A DNA stretch of 64,000 nucleotides from Lentibacillus amyloliquefaciens (GTDB lineage: Bacteria > Bacillota > Bacilli > Bacillales > Amphibacillaceae), in assembly GCF_001307805.1 (NCBI RefSeq), contig NZ_CP013862.1, positions 3,794,285 through 3,858,284 on the forward strand. The letters are read 5' to 3'. Positions 21,298-28,365 of the stretch are shown piece after piece. Position 1 is the stretch's first letter. Each line of letters begins with the position of its first letter. Made by a program: the position numbers and the translations under genes. A model generated the notes under the pieces. The model was given only the letters and a program-made list of their open reading frames with translations. It had not been told where the DNA came from and ran no database searches.

Positions 21298-21663
21298 GGG
21301 GACGTTACGGATTCGACAGGGATAGATTGAGCTCAGACTGCGCGTCGAGGTTACGGCTCGTAAAACGTTACTCGCTAAATATAAACGGCGAAAAACAAGA
21401 AACTCCTGCTTTAGCAGCTGCCTAAGCACTGACTGAAGCGATCCTTCCTGCTATCGCCCGTGTGGCAGATTGAAGGGTCTCAAATGAAGCGGGCTATTCC
21501 GTCGTCCACCGTCTGAGGATGACGGCAGAACACAATCAGACTAGCTGCCGGTAAGCCCGTTGGCAGGCTGAACGGTACGCGAATGATAATATGTCAACTA
21601 TGCGTGTAGATGTCTGAGTGGCGATATCTCTGGACGTGGGTTCGATTCCCACCGTCTCCACCA
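21298..21663 (+). ncRNA. ssrA: Transfer-messenger RNA (tmRNA)
   Basis: 366 nt. The 5' end GGGGACGTTACGGATTCGAC and 3' end GTGGGTTCGATTCCCACC plus CGTCTCCACCA form the tRNA-Ala-like half (acceptor and T arm) with encoded CCA. Resume codon GGC at 21387, tag peptide GEKQETPALAAA ending at TAA 21423-21425 (alanine from the charged tmRNA precedes it). Rescues stalled ribosomes. The prophage attachment site lies in its 3' end; the tmRNA stays intact after integration. Confidence 0.96.
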
Positions 21664-21670
21664 ATACATA
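21644..21670 (+). other. attL core (27-bp direct repeat in ssrA 3' end)
   Basis: The 27 bases beginning GATTCCCACC and ending ATACATA are repeated exactly at 61411-61437. The core covers the T-arm 3' strand, acceptor 3' strand and CCA of the tmRNA plus 7 bp. Confidence 0.93.
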
Positions 21671-21704
21671 ACAAGCATTGGTGTGACAGCATTTTAAAAT
21701 CTCC

Positions 21705-21723
21705 GGTAACAATCGTGGTAACA
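21705..21723. promoter_or_regulatory. Putative integrase arm-binding boxes, left
   Basis: Two direct GGTAACA boxes at 21705-21711 and 21717-21723, 12 bp apart, between attL and the integrase stop. The same pair recurs at 61289-61306 inside attR, which fits arm-type sites of a tyrosine recombinase. Confidence 0.6.
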
Positions 21724-21725
21724 TT

Positions 21726-22790
21726 TTATTTAAAATCATAAATTTTCGCTGGCTTGAAGTCATTTTCCATTTGGGAGATGACTTCTTTTTCTGTGCTTGG
21801 ATATAAATGCGAATACGTGTTTAATGTTGTTGCCACATCTTTATGTCCTAATCGTGCAGCCACTAATGATGCAATCGTGCCTTTATTAATTAAATATGAT
21901 GCGTGCGAGTGCCTTAAATCATGTATACGTATTTTCTTAACGCCCGACTGTTTAACGTAATAATCATAATACCGATCCAGTGACGTTGTGGAGATGTGCT
22001 TATAAAACTCACCGAATATGACATAACCCTGTTTGGGCTTTCGCTCCAATTTAAATTCAGCCAATAAATTCATGACATGCTGTGTCATGAGAATAGACCG
22101 TTTGGATGCAGCCGTTTTCGTGGTTGTTACAGTCCGATTATAGGCTGTTTTATCGACATTAAGGGTATTGGTATCAAAATCCACATCATGCCATGTGAGG
22201 GCTAGCGCCTCACCTTTACGCATACCACTATAATAAAGCACCATGAATAATACGTAATAAAGACTGTCATCCACAACGGCCATAAACTGTTTAAACTCGT
22301 CCAGCGTCCAATAATTAATATGTTTTTCTTCTTCTATATCCACATTTCCTGCACGTCGGGCCGGATTATCGTTCGTGTACTCCTGTTTAATTGCAAAGTT
22401 AAAGACGGCCGATAATACCTGATGTATCTTTTTAACGTGACCGGGCGCAAACTCATCAATCAGATCATCCTGCATTTTTGTAATTCGTCTGGCTTTAATA
22501 TCATTTATTTTTTTATCACCGATTCTTGGAATTAAATGTGTGTCAATAATGCTCTTTGTTTTATTATAAGATGATTCTTTCCTCCGGCGCTTGTACCATT
22601 CAAGGTACTCATTGGCCATATGTTCAAAAGAAGGGTTTTCCTCACTCATATTATCAGCATCTAACATAAGTTGCGCTTCTGTCTGTTTAGCTTCCTTCTT
22701 TGTCTTAAATCCCCGCCGTTTAACCTGTTTTCCATTTATGCGCGTGATTAGATAGTATGTGCCGCGTTGTTTGTCTTTATAGATGGGCAT
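21726..22790 (-). CDS. int: Phage integrase, tyrosine recombinase
   Basis: 354 aa. N-terminal AP2-like arm-binding domain (YLITRINGKQVKRRGFKTKKEA), SAM-like core-binding domain (about 70-150) and C-terminal catalytic domain with Arg in GMRKGEALALTW, HDLRHSHASYLI (His-x-x-Arg), LGHKDVATTLNTYSHL with the nucleophile Tyr. Catalyses attP x attB recombination at ssrA. Next to attL, transcribed towards it. ATG 22790 has AAGGAGGA upstream. Its promoter carries a LexA box. Confidence 0.96.
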   Translation of the reverse strand: MPIYKDKQRGTYYLITRINGKQVKRRGFKTKKEAKQTEAQLMLDADNMSEENPSFEHMANEYLEWYKRRRKESSYNKTKSIIDTHLIPRIGDKKINDIKARRITKMQDDLIDEFAPGHVKKIHQVLSAVFNFAIKQEYTNDNPARRAGNVDIEEEKHINYWTLDEFKQFMAVVDDSLYYVLFMVLYYSGMRKGEALALTWHDVDFDTNTLNVDKTAYNRTVTTTKTAASKRSILMTQHVMNLLAEFKLERKPKQGYVIFGEFYKHISTTSLDRYYDYYVKQSGVKKIRIHDLRHSHASYLINKGTIASLVAARLGHKDVATTLNTYSHLYPSTEKEVISQMENDFKPAKIYDFK

Positions 22791-22818
22791 GGTTTTCCTC
22801 CTTTTTTTAACTAATGCT

Positions 22819-22865
22819 AGAACATTTGTTCTGGATATGATATACTATATTTATAAATTATTCAA
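22819..22865 (-). promoter_or_regulatory. Integrase promoter with LexA/DinR SOS box
   Basis: On the minus strand TTGAAT (22860-22865), 17-bp spacer, TATCAT (22837-22842). The palindrome AGAACAAATGTTCT (minus; 22819-22832) lies just after the -10 and matches the Bacillus LexA core GAAC-N4-GTTC. LexA bound here would block int until DNA damage. Confidence 0.7.
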
Positions 22866-22930
22866 ACACATTACATTTTTATTACAGTGTGTTATTATTT
22901 CATTAAGCCGTTCGGCTGAATAAAGCCGGT

Positions 22931-22948
22931 GAGTAGCCGAGGCTACTC
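22931..22948 (-). terminator. Hairpin downstream of the small HTH gene
   Basis: GAGTAGCC / GGCTACTC inverted repeat with a 2-nt centre, 4 bp after the stop of the minus-strand HTH gene. The tail is only weakly T-rich (CTTTATTC), so terminator function is uncertain. Confidence 0.35.
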
Positions 22949-22952
22949 GCTG

Positions 22953-23162
22953 TTACCTGCTCCATTCGTACAAGTCTTCTATATGACAATCGAGGATAGA
23001 TGCAATATTATAAGCAACTTGCAAGGACATTAGCTGTTTATTCAATACATATTTATTAATCTGCTGCACTCTAACGTCCATCAATTCAGCTAATTCCAGC
23101 TGCGTCATATCCATTTCTTGCAAACGATAACGGAGCAGGCATCTACCGACTTTATAAGCCAA
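22953..23162 (-). CDS. Small XRE-family HTH protein
   Basis: 69 aa, almost entirely a Cro/C1-type helix-turn-helix (QLELAELMDVRVQQINKYVLNKQLMSLQVAYNIASIL). No extra domain. Probably a DNA-binding regulator of the lysogeny region, between int and the CI-like repressor. RBS AGGTGTC is modest. Confidence 0.7.
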   Translation of the reverse strand: MAYKVGRCLLRYRLQEMDMTQLELAELMDVRVQQINKYVLNKQLMSLQVAYNIASILDCHIEDLYEWSR

Positions 23163-23207
23163 ACAGACACCTCATTATTTATTTATTACAGCAAAGGCGG
23201 TGATGTT

Positions 23208-23267
23208 GTGACTGATGATGTTTTAAAGCTGCTTGTTGATTTTGTTGAAATTATTCGTAAAGATTAA
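23208..23267 (+). CDS. Possible 19-aa peptide (unrecognised)
   Basis: GTG start with a good AAGGCGGTGAT RBS encoding MTDDVLKLLVDFVEIIRKD, an amphipathic acidic peptide. It runs against the two flanking minus-strand regulators and ends inside the 3' end of the repressor gene. Only the RBS supports it; no function can be given. Confidence 0.35.
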   Translation: MTDDVLKLLVDFVEIIRKD

Positions 23268-23662
23268 TCGTTCATTTTATTATAATACTCTACTGTGAAT
23301 TTAAGGCTTTCTAGAAATTTTTCCCTTTCCTCATCAGTCATGGTGAGGGTTTTCTCTATGAGTTGATTGAGAAATTCCGCATCTTTTAGGTTGAGATTGT
23401 TCGCCATTCTCAAGGCACGGTCTAATTCATCTGTTGCGTTTTCTTTTTCTGGAAACAGGTCATCTGTAGAAACGTCCAACGCTCTAGCTATTTTAAAAAT
23501 AGCGTTTTGTTCTGGTGCGTTTGTGCCTGCTTCATATGATGAAATTGTATTGTGCTTAACCCCAATCATTACACCTAATTCTTTTTGGGTTATTCCCTTT
23601 TTCTTTCGTTCTTCTTTAATTCTCTGTCCGACGTATTCGGCCAATTCTCTTTCAGTCATCAT
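23264..23662 (-). CDS. CI-like prophage repressor (XRE family)
   Basis: 132 aa. N-terminal HTH (GITQKELGVMIGVKHNTISSYEAGTNAPEQNAIFKIARAL, DLFPE motif) and a short acidic C-terminal helix region; no LexA-like autoprotease domain, so induction must involve another protein such as the antirepressor downstream. ATG 23662 chosen for its GGAAGGAGA RBS; 22 codons further upstream are open but include the promoter. Divergent from the Cro-like gene. Confidence 0.85.
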   Translation of the reverse strand: MMTERELAEYVGQRIKEERKKKGITQKELGVMIGVKHNTISSYEAGTNAPEQNAIFKIARALDVSTDDLFPEKENATDELDRALRMANNLNLKDAEFLNQLIEKTLTMTDEEREKFLESLKFTVEYYNKMND

Positions 23663-23695
23663 AAATTCTCCTTCCAAATATTTGATTGTATCTAT

Positions 23696-23787
23696 AGTAT
23701 ATACCGTTTCATGAAGTTTATGCAAAAAATATCACGTAAAATGAAATTTAAGTGTTGACACTTGAAATTATTTCATGTAATATGAAG
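23696..23787. promoter_or_regulatory. CI/Cro divergent promoter-operator region
   Basis: Plus strand lytic promoter TTGACA (23755-23760), 17 bp, TAATAT (23778-23783). Minus strand repressor promoter TTGCAT (23720-23725), 18 bp, TATACT (23696-23701). Operator-like boxes TTCATGTAATATGAAG (23772-23787, over the -10) and ATCACGTAAAATGAAA (23731-23746) agree at 12 of 16 positions. A further TTTCATGAAGTTT lies at about 23707. Confidence 0.7.
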
Positions 23788-23816
23788 TTAATCAAGTTAA
23801 GAAATGGGGTGTGAAA

Positions 23817-24038
23817 GTGCGACAGCAAAAGGAATTGGCGGCTATTAGGCGATATTTTAACTACAGTCAGACGAGAATGGCAAATTTGCTCAATATTGAC
23901 GTTAGAACGTACATTAATAAAGAAAATGGCGTAACTCAATTCAAAATGAATGAAATGTTTATCATTAGTAAAATGTTCAAAAAGCCGATTGAAGAAATTT
24001 TTTTATACGATGACTTCATGTTACGTGAAGTTGAATAG
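23817..24038 (+). CDS. Cro-like XRE-family regulator
   Basis: About 73 aa, single HTH domain (YSQTRMANLLNIDVRTYINKENGVTQFKMNEMFIISKMF followed by EEIFLYD). First gene of the rightward early operon, divergent from the repressor, the classical position for Cro. GTG 23817 follows TGGGGTGTGAA; GTG 23811 is an alternative. Confidence 0.72.
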   Translation: MRQQKELAAIRRYFNYSQTRMANLLNIDVRTYINKENGVTQFKMNEMFIISKMFKKPIEEIFLYDDFMLREVE

Positions 24039-24061
24039 TTAAAAATAAAAATCACCATCAC

Positions 24062-24192
24062 CCCACAGATGAATAATCAAACTAGCGGAGTACGCCAGAA
24101 CCTGTCATTTTCGACAGTGAGCGACAAGCGGGCCTTACATATTCCAATAAAAATACCGCTAACGCCGGAATGTTTGATTGTTGATCTGTGGG
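24062..24192 (+). promoter_or_regulatory. Long structured leader before the antirepressor gene
   Basis: Non-coding 131 nt that fold on themselves: CCCACAGAT (24062-24070) pairs with ATCTGTGGG (24184-24192), AATCAAAC (24075-24082) with GTTTGATT (24172-24179), AGCGG (24084-24088) with CCGCT (24156-24160). An inner hairpin CTGTCATTTTCGACAG sits at about 24102-24117. The outer stem ends just before the antirepressor RBS. Could be an attenuator, an RNA-protected site or a regulatory RNA. Confidence 0.6.
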
Positions 24193-24220
24193 AGGTGATG
24201 GGAGAGAAGGAGGAAAATAA

Positions 24221-24958
24221 ATGAATGAATTAATGACAAGCGGCGTAAAAATGACGAGTTTGGATATTGCTGAAATTGTAGAGAAGGAACATAAAAATGT
24301 AATGCGCGACATTCGTAACGAAATCAGAAGTCTTGGAGAAGAAAATTCACAGCTCATTTTTGAGCAGTCAAGCTATACAAATAGTCGCGGCAAAAGGTAC
24401 GAGTGTTATGAGTTCGGAAAAGACGGAGCAATGCAGTTAGCTTTAAAATATGATGCCAAAACAAGACGTAAGGTTATAAAACGAATTGACGAATTGGAAC
24501 GTGGGTCAAATAAACTACCAGGCAATTATAAAGAAGCCCTAATACAACTGGTTACCCAAGTTGAAGAAAACGAAAAGTTAGAAACGCAGAATAATATGTT
24601 AACTCAGCAAAATAAAGAGTTGCGACCAAAGGCTGACTACACAGATAAAATTTTGAAAAACAAAGGTCTTGTTACTATTGGTCAAATCGCTAAAGATTAC
24701 GGGATGTCAGCACAAAAAATGAACAGAGAATTGCACAGTCTAGGCGTTCAATATAAACAAAGCGAACAATGGTTACTATATAGAAAATATCAAGATAAAG
24801 GTTACACTCACTCAAATACAGTAGACATTGTTAAGAAAGACGGGACGCCGGACGTGAGAATGAACACGAAATGGACGCAAAAAGGTAGATTATTCCTTTA
24901 CGAATTGCTAAAGGAACATGAGATCATTCCGGTTATTGAACAGGATGACGCATCATGA
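24221..24958 (+). CDS. Phage antirepressor: Rha domain plus KilAC/ANT C-terminal domain
   Basis: 245 aa. Residues about 1-92 are a Rha-type regulatory domain (SLDIAEIVEKEHKNVMRDIRNEI, KRYECYEFGKDGAMQLALKYDAKTRRKVIKRIDELE). A coiled-coil linker (about 100-135) leads to a KilAC/ANT domain (VTIGQIAKDYGMSAQKMNRELHSLGVQY ... TKWTQKGRLFLYELL). Such proteins release or oppose CI-like repressors. AGGAGG RBS before ATG 24221. The CI here lacks a protease domain, which suits an antirepressor-driven switch. Confidence 0.87.
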   Translation: MNELMTSGVKMTSLDIAEIVEKEHKNVMRDIRNEIRSLGEENSQLIFEQSSYTNSRGKRYECYEFGKDGAMQLALKYDAKTRRKVIKRIDELERGSNKLPGNYKEALIQLVTQVEENEKLETQNNMLTQQNKELRPKADYTDKILKNKGLVTIGQIAKDYGMSAQKMNRELHSLGVQYKQSEQWLLYRKYQDKGYTHSNTVDIVKKDGTPDVRMNTKWTQKGRLFLYELLKEHEIIPVIEQDDAS

Positions 24959-25176
24959 CCAAAAATATAAATTTATATATCGCTCGTCGCGAGCATGACA
25001 TTTACCAAAAGGACATTGCCAATAAACTCGGCATACATCCACAGACCTATCACGAAAAAGAGCGCGGCAAGAAAGACTTTACCCTAACAGAAGCTCGTAT
25101 GCTGGCACAGATATTCGAATGTACGTTGAATGATTTATTCCAGGAAGAAAAAACAAATTTAAAGGTGGTTGATTAA
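24955..25176 (+). CDS. Small XRE-family HTH regulator
   Basis: 73 aa HTH (HDIYQKDIANKLGIHPQTYHEKERGKKDFTLTEARMLAQIF then LNDLFQEE). Overlaps the antirepressor by 4 bp (ATGA). Third HTH protein of the switch region on the plus strand. Confidence 0.75.
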   Translation: MTKNINLYIARREHDIYQKDIANKLGIHPQTYHEKERGKKDFTLTEARMLAQIFECTLNDLFQEEKTNLKVVD

Positions 25177-25177
25177 C

Positions 25178-25489
25178 ATGCAAAACATTCAAGCAAAACA
25201 AAGCATGTCAACAGAAGAACTAGCAGTACTAGAAGGTGAATTCGAGGAAGCTAAAAAGCCCAAATGGGTCACATACACATTGTGGTTTTTCTTGGGAGGC
25301 ATAGGCGGTCACAGATTTTATGTAGGTGACACGGGCTATGCAATCGCAATGCTTTTCCTCAATTGGGCGACATTCGGCATATGGTCACTCATTGACGTGT
25401 TCCTTATTGGCAAGCGATTGAGAAAGAAAAACGCTGAGATCGAAATGGGTTTGATTAACAAAATTAAATTGTTTAATAGGGGTGCTTAA
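25178..25489 (+). CDS. TM2 domain membrane protein
   Basis: About 103 aa. After an acidic N-terminus, residues 30-85 form a TM2 domain: two hydrophobic helices with the GGHRFYVGDTGYA turn (LWFFLGGIGGHRFYVGD, FGIWSLIDVFLIG). Function unknown; expressed early from the lytic operon, or from lysogen if read-through occurs. ATG 25178 chosen from AAAGGTGG nine nt upstream; TTG 25169 is an alternative. Confidence 0.8.
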   Translation: MQNIQAKQSMSTEELAVLEGEFEEAKKPKWVTYTLWFFLGGIGGHRFYVGDTGYAIAMLFLNWATFGIWSLIDVFLIGKRLRKKNAEIEMGLINKIKLFNRGA

Positions 25490-25490
25490 G

Positions 25491-25706
25491 ATGACCGAAT
25501 TACAACGATTCCAAAACCGTTATTTAGACATCCTGCAAGCAGAAGAACCAACCCGCACCAACAGGCTGAACAACTTATTAGATGACATGCAGGCAATGTA
25601 CCGCATTCCGTTGCTGAGGAATACAGAGTTTGAACAAAAGAATCCGAGGATTATGCATCTGTTCAGGATTGTTAGTAAGTCTAGAAATTTTGAGGGGGTC
25701 AAGTGA
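25491..25706 (+). CDS. Small phage protein, unknown function
   Basis: 71 aa, helical and charged (TELQRFQNRYLDILQAEEP). AGGGGTG RBS; ATG 25491 taken over GTG 25482. Directly abuts the next gene. No family recognised. Confidence 0.6.
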   Translation: MTELQRFQNRYLDILQAEEPTRTNRLNNLLDDMQAMYRIPLLRNTEFEQKNPRIMHLFRIVSKSRNFEGVK

Positions 25707-25952
25707 ATGTTCGACGTTATGCCAAAAGGCTATAACATCGGTTGGGAAGTTGTGAGTGATAAATGCATAACAACAGGCGCTGTTCCTTCCAGTCATCCAT
25801 TGGGCGGTTACAGATTACAGTATGAAACTTTAATTTGGGAATGGCTTGGAGAAGAAAGAGGACAAATACTAGAACAGATTGTCCACTGGAATCACAAAGA
25901 AGCGGAAAAAGTCCATGGATATATAGTCGGTAATTTAAAGGGAGTGAAATAA
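25707..25952 (+). CDS. Small phage protein, unknown function
   Basis: 81 aa, no recognised domain (VMPKGYNIGWEVVSDKC, LIWEWLGEERGQILEQI). GAGGGGG RBS within the end of the preceding gene. Early operon member. Confidence 0.6.
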   Translation: MFDVMPKGYNIGWEVVSDKCITTGAVPSSHPLGGYRLQYETLIWEWLGEERGQILEQIVHWNHKEAEKVHGYIVGNLKGVK

Positions 25953-26183
25953 ATGACCGTAAAACCAGAAGAAAAACAAGCATTCATGCACCTCACACAA
26001 GCAGTCGGTCTGCTTATGGAAAATGACTACAAAGGTACTATCACATATCTGAATAACGCACGACATGCGGTTGAGCGATTAGATACTGAACAACGTAACG
26101 CTGAAATGTACGAGGAAGCTAAACGGCTACTGAAAGAGGTTGATCGTCAGGGTGATTTGGAAATGAGGAGGCACCGGTTTTGA
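25953..26183 (+). CDS. Small helical phage protein, unknown function
   Basis: 76 aa, predicted all-helical (EEKQAFMHLTQAVGLLMENDYKGTITYLNNARHAVERL). GGGAGTG RBS. Not recognised. Confidence 0.6.
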   Translation: MTVKPEEKQAFMHLTQAVGLLMENDYKGTITYLNNARHAVERLDTEQRNAEMYEEAKRLLKEVDRQGDLEMRRHRF

Positions 26184-26251
26184 CCAATCCAGATAAGTTT
26201 TTCCCGGTTGTGGCGTTGGTTAGTTGGGCGATAGTGATTTTCTCAATATGA
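26180..26251 (+). CDS. Tiny membrane peptide
   Basis: 23 codons from TTG after GAGGAGG: a single hydrophobic helix (FFPVVALVSWAIVIFSI). Overlaps the previous stop (TTTTGA). Plausible small membrane peptide but too short for certainty. Confidence 0.4.
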   Translation: MTNPDKFFPVVALVSWAIVIFSI

Positions 26252-26268
26252 AAGGGGAGTGAGTAAAT

Positions 26269-26442
26269 ATGGAATTCAAAGCATGGGATGAAAAACACGA
26301 AAGATATGTTGATGACTTTTTAATCACGCCAGATGGACAAGTAATGATAACTGATGATAGATGCGGTGCTTGTGACCAAGATTTTTATTATGTGCCTGAA
26401 CACGAAATAGAGTTAATCAAAGTAATTAAATATAGGCCATGA
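26269..26442 (+). CDS. YopX-like small phage protein
   Basis: 57 aa, MEFKAWDEKHERYVDDF followed by an acidic Cys-containing part. The opening F-K-A-W-D and a Leu-Met/Thr patch are typical of YopX-family phage proteins, here shorter than usual. AGGGGAGTGAGT RBS. Function unknown. Confidence 0.5.
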   Translation: MEFKAWDEKHERYVDDFLITPDGQVMITDDRCGACDQDFYYVPEHEIELIKVIKYRP

Positions 26443-26455
26443 AAGGAGTGATCCA

Positions 26456-26545
26456 ATGTACAACATAAACGATTTTTCTTGGAACATTGCCGGTGCGCTA
26501 ACAATAACGTTTGCTTTGTCATACGTAATGTATTTGTGGATATGA
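26456..26545 (+). CDS. Tiny membrane peptide
   Basis: 29 aa, one hydrophobic helix (WNIAGALTITFALSYVMYLWI) after AAAGGAGTGAT. Second minute membrane peptide of the early operon. Confidence 0.5.
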   Translation: MYNINDFSWNIAGALTITFALSYVMYLWI

Positions 26546-26562
26546 AAATAGGAGGTTTTAAA

Positions 26563-26799
26563 ATGAGAGCAAAAATTCAAATTTGGAACAAGGAATACTT
26601 TTTAACAGGGATTGATTGGTACAGCGAAGGCGGGGATCTTGGCGGCAAATTATGTCACGTTGTGTTTTCTGATGAACTAGGTTCTTTCCATACAGTTTTT
26701 AATACCAAAGAACACACTCTGTATGAAGAAAACGAGGATGTAAATAAAGGTAGTTTACGCCTTGATTTAAGCAAGAAAATCATATGGATAAAAGAATAG
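26563..26799 (+). CDS. Small phage protein, unknown function
   Basis: 78 aa, mixed beta-type sequence (RAKIQIWNKEYFLTGIDWYSEGGDL). Start 26563 set by AGGAGGTTTT; the longer frame from 26479 overlaps the peptide gene before it. Confidence 0.6.
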   Translation: MRAKIQIWNKEYFLTGIDWYSEGGDLGGKLCHVVFSDELGSFHTVFNTKEHTLYEENEDVNKGSLRLDLSKKIIWIKE

Positions 26800-26865
26800 T
26801 CCACCGCCGCAAACGATGGACTGAACAAAATTAAACTTACATCCATTGTAACAGGAGGGATGATA

Positions 26866-27126
26866 TTGAACAATTTCATCAAATTGTATGACGACCAACG
26901 CTTTAAAGGCAGACAACCATACACCGCATTAGGCTTTGCTGCTTATGCCATATTCTATAAATGTCACGATGATAAATGGACGCAGATGGACGCTGTCATC
27001 AATCATTTTGAAAAAGACTTTGCTGCTGACGTGGACAAGGTATTTTATAAGCCGTCATTGGCCTTGGCTGATGAGAATGAACGGAAGATGAAAGAGGCTG
27101 GTCATAAACAATCTGACTTTATGTAG
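26866..27126 (+). CDS. Small phage protein, unknown function
   Basis: About 86 aa (YDDQRFKGRQPYTALGFAAYAIFYK). TTG 26866 preferred because ATG 26860 lies one base behind the AGGAGGG RBS. Precedes the recombination module. Confidence 0.55.
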   Translation: MNNFIKLYDDQRFKGRQPYTALGFAAYAIFYKCHDDKWTQMDAVINHFEKDFAADVDKVFYKPSLALADENERKMKEAGHKQSDFM

Positions 27127-27139
27127 GAGGTAATTATTC

Positions 27140-27673
27140 ATGGAACTTAACGAATTTCTCGATAATCAAGAACAAACCAACCAGGAAGGTTTTGAGATTA
27201 CAGACGATCAAAAAGCAAATTGGGCTTTACGGAAAATCGGACAATATAAGGACCGTCAATCCGAGGTGAACGCAACAGCCGAAGCAGAAACAGAAAAAAT
27301 CGAAGCGTGGGCAAATCAAGAGAATGATAAAGCGCAACAATCTATTGATTACTTTCAAGGCCTACTTGCTAAATACGCCATGAAACAACGCGCGGAAAAT
27401 CCAAAGTTTAAATCTATGAAACTGCCAAACGGTGCGATTCGCTTCCGCAAGCAACAGCCTAAGTTTCATTACAGTGACGATCAGCTGATTGATTATCTTA
27501 AAAAGTCCGAACGTGATGACTTAATCAAAGTTAAAGAATCACCGGATAAATCAGCGGTTAAGAAAGCATTTACTGTCAACGAGGACAAGCTTATTAATAC
27601 CGAAACGGGTGAAGCTGTTGACGGTGTGGAGATTGAACATCGTGACGAAACATTCGAGGTGGTGAGTGAGTGA
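27140..27673 (+). CDS. gam: Host-nuclease inhibitor protein, Gam family
   Basis: 177 aa. Central coiled region (ALRKIGQYKDRQSEVNATAEAETEKIEAW...YFQGLLAKY) and the PNGAIRFRKQQPKFHYSDDQLIDYLKK block typify Mu-Gam-like proteins that bind duplex DNA ends and block host exonucleases. First gene of the replication/recombination operon; overlaps the next gene by 4 bp. Confidence 0.88.
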   Translation: MELNEFLDNQEQTNQEGFEITDDQKANWALRKIGQYKDRQSEVNATAEAETEKIEAWANQENDKAQQSIDYFQGLLAKYAMKQRAENPKFKSMKLPNGAIRFRKQQPKFHYSDDQLIDYLKKSERDDLIKVKESPDKSAVKKAFTVNEDKLINTETGEAVDGVEIEHRDETFEVVSE

Positions 27674-28365
27674 ATATAACGAGTGCTGCAGATATATCGG
27701 AAAGCAGAGCGACGTATTTACTTTATGCACCACCAGGAACAGGAAAAACACACACAATCAATTTTCTGGAAGGTAAAACGTTGTATATTGCAATTGACAA
27801 AACACAATATCCGTTAAAAGGCAATAAAAATATAGACATACTCGATTTTGACACCCACAATGCGTGGAGCGCGTGGACAGATTTAATCAAATGGTTAGCG
27901 GATAACGATTTATCTAAATATGACAATCTAGTATTCGATAATGTTTCTGAATTATTTCGATCTATGCTCGGTAATTTAGGGCGCGAAGGAAAAAACAATC
28001 GAGTTCCGGAAATGCAACATTATCAACAGATAGATTTCTTCATCATTGATAGCTTGAGGTTCATCAATTCATTAAATAAAAAAGTTATTTATCTAGCTTG
28101 GGAAACAACGGACGAATTTCAAACAGAAGGCGGGCAAATTTTCAATCGGACGTTCCCGGATATACGAAGTAAGATAATCAATAATTTTATGGGGTTATGC
28201 CAAGTGGTAAGCAAGCTGGCAATAAACAATCGAACTGAAAACAGAGGGTTTATATTACAGCCAAGTAATTCGATTTTTGCAAAGAATCAATTGGACCAAC
28301 GCAAACATTGTTTGCAGGAAGATATTTTCAAAGTTGGTGAAGAAACAGCGAGTGATGCTGAGTGA
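27670..28365 (+). CDS. AAA/RecA-like phage recombination ATPase (Sak4-like)
   Basis: 231 aa. Walker A YAPPGTGKTHT at residues 18-28, Walker B near YDNLVFDNVSE. A RecA-core ATPase of the size of phage Sak4-type single-strand annealing proteins. Position after gam and before a helicase and the DUF669 single-strand-binding-like protein supports recombination. GTG start coupled to the gam stop (GTGA). Confidence 0.75.
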   Translation: MNITSAADISESRATYLLYAPPGTGKTHTINFLEGKTLYIAIDKTQYPLKGNKNIDILDFDTHNAWSAWTDLIKWLADNDLSKYDNLVFDNVSELFRSMLGNLGREGKNNRVPEMQHYQQIDFFIIDSLRFINSLNKKVIYLAWETTDEFQTEGGQIFNRTFPDIRSKIINNFMGLCQVVSKLAINNRTENRGFILQPSNSIFAKNQLDQRKHCLQEDIFKVGEETASDAE

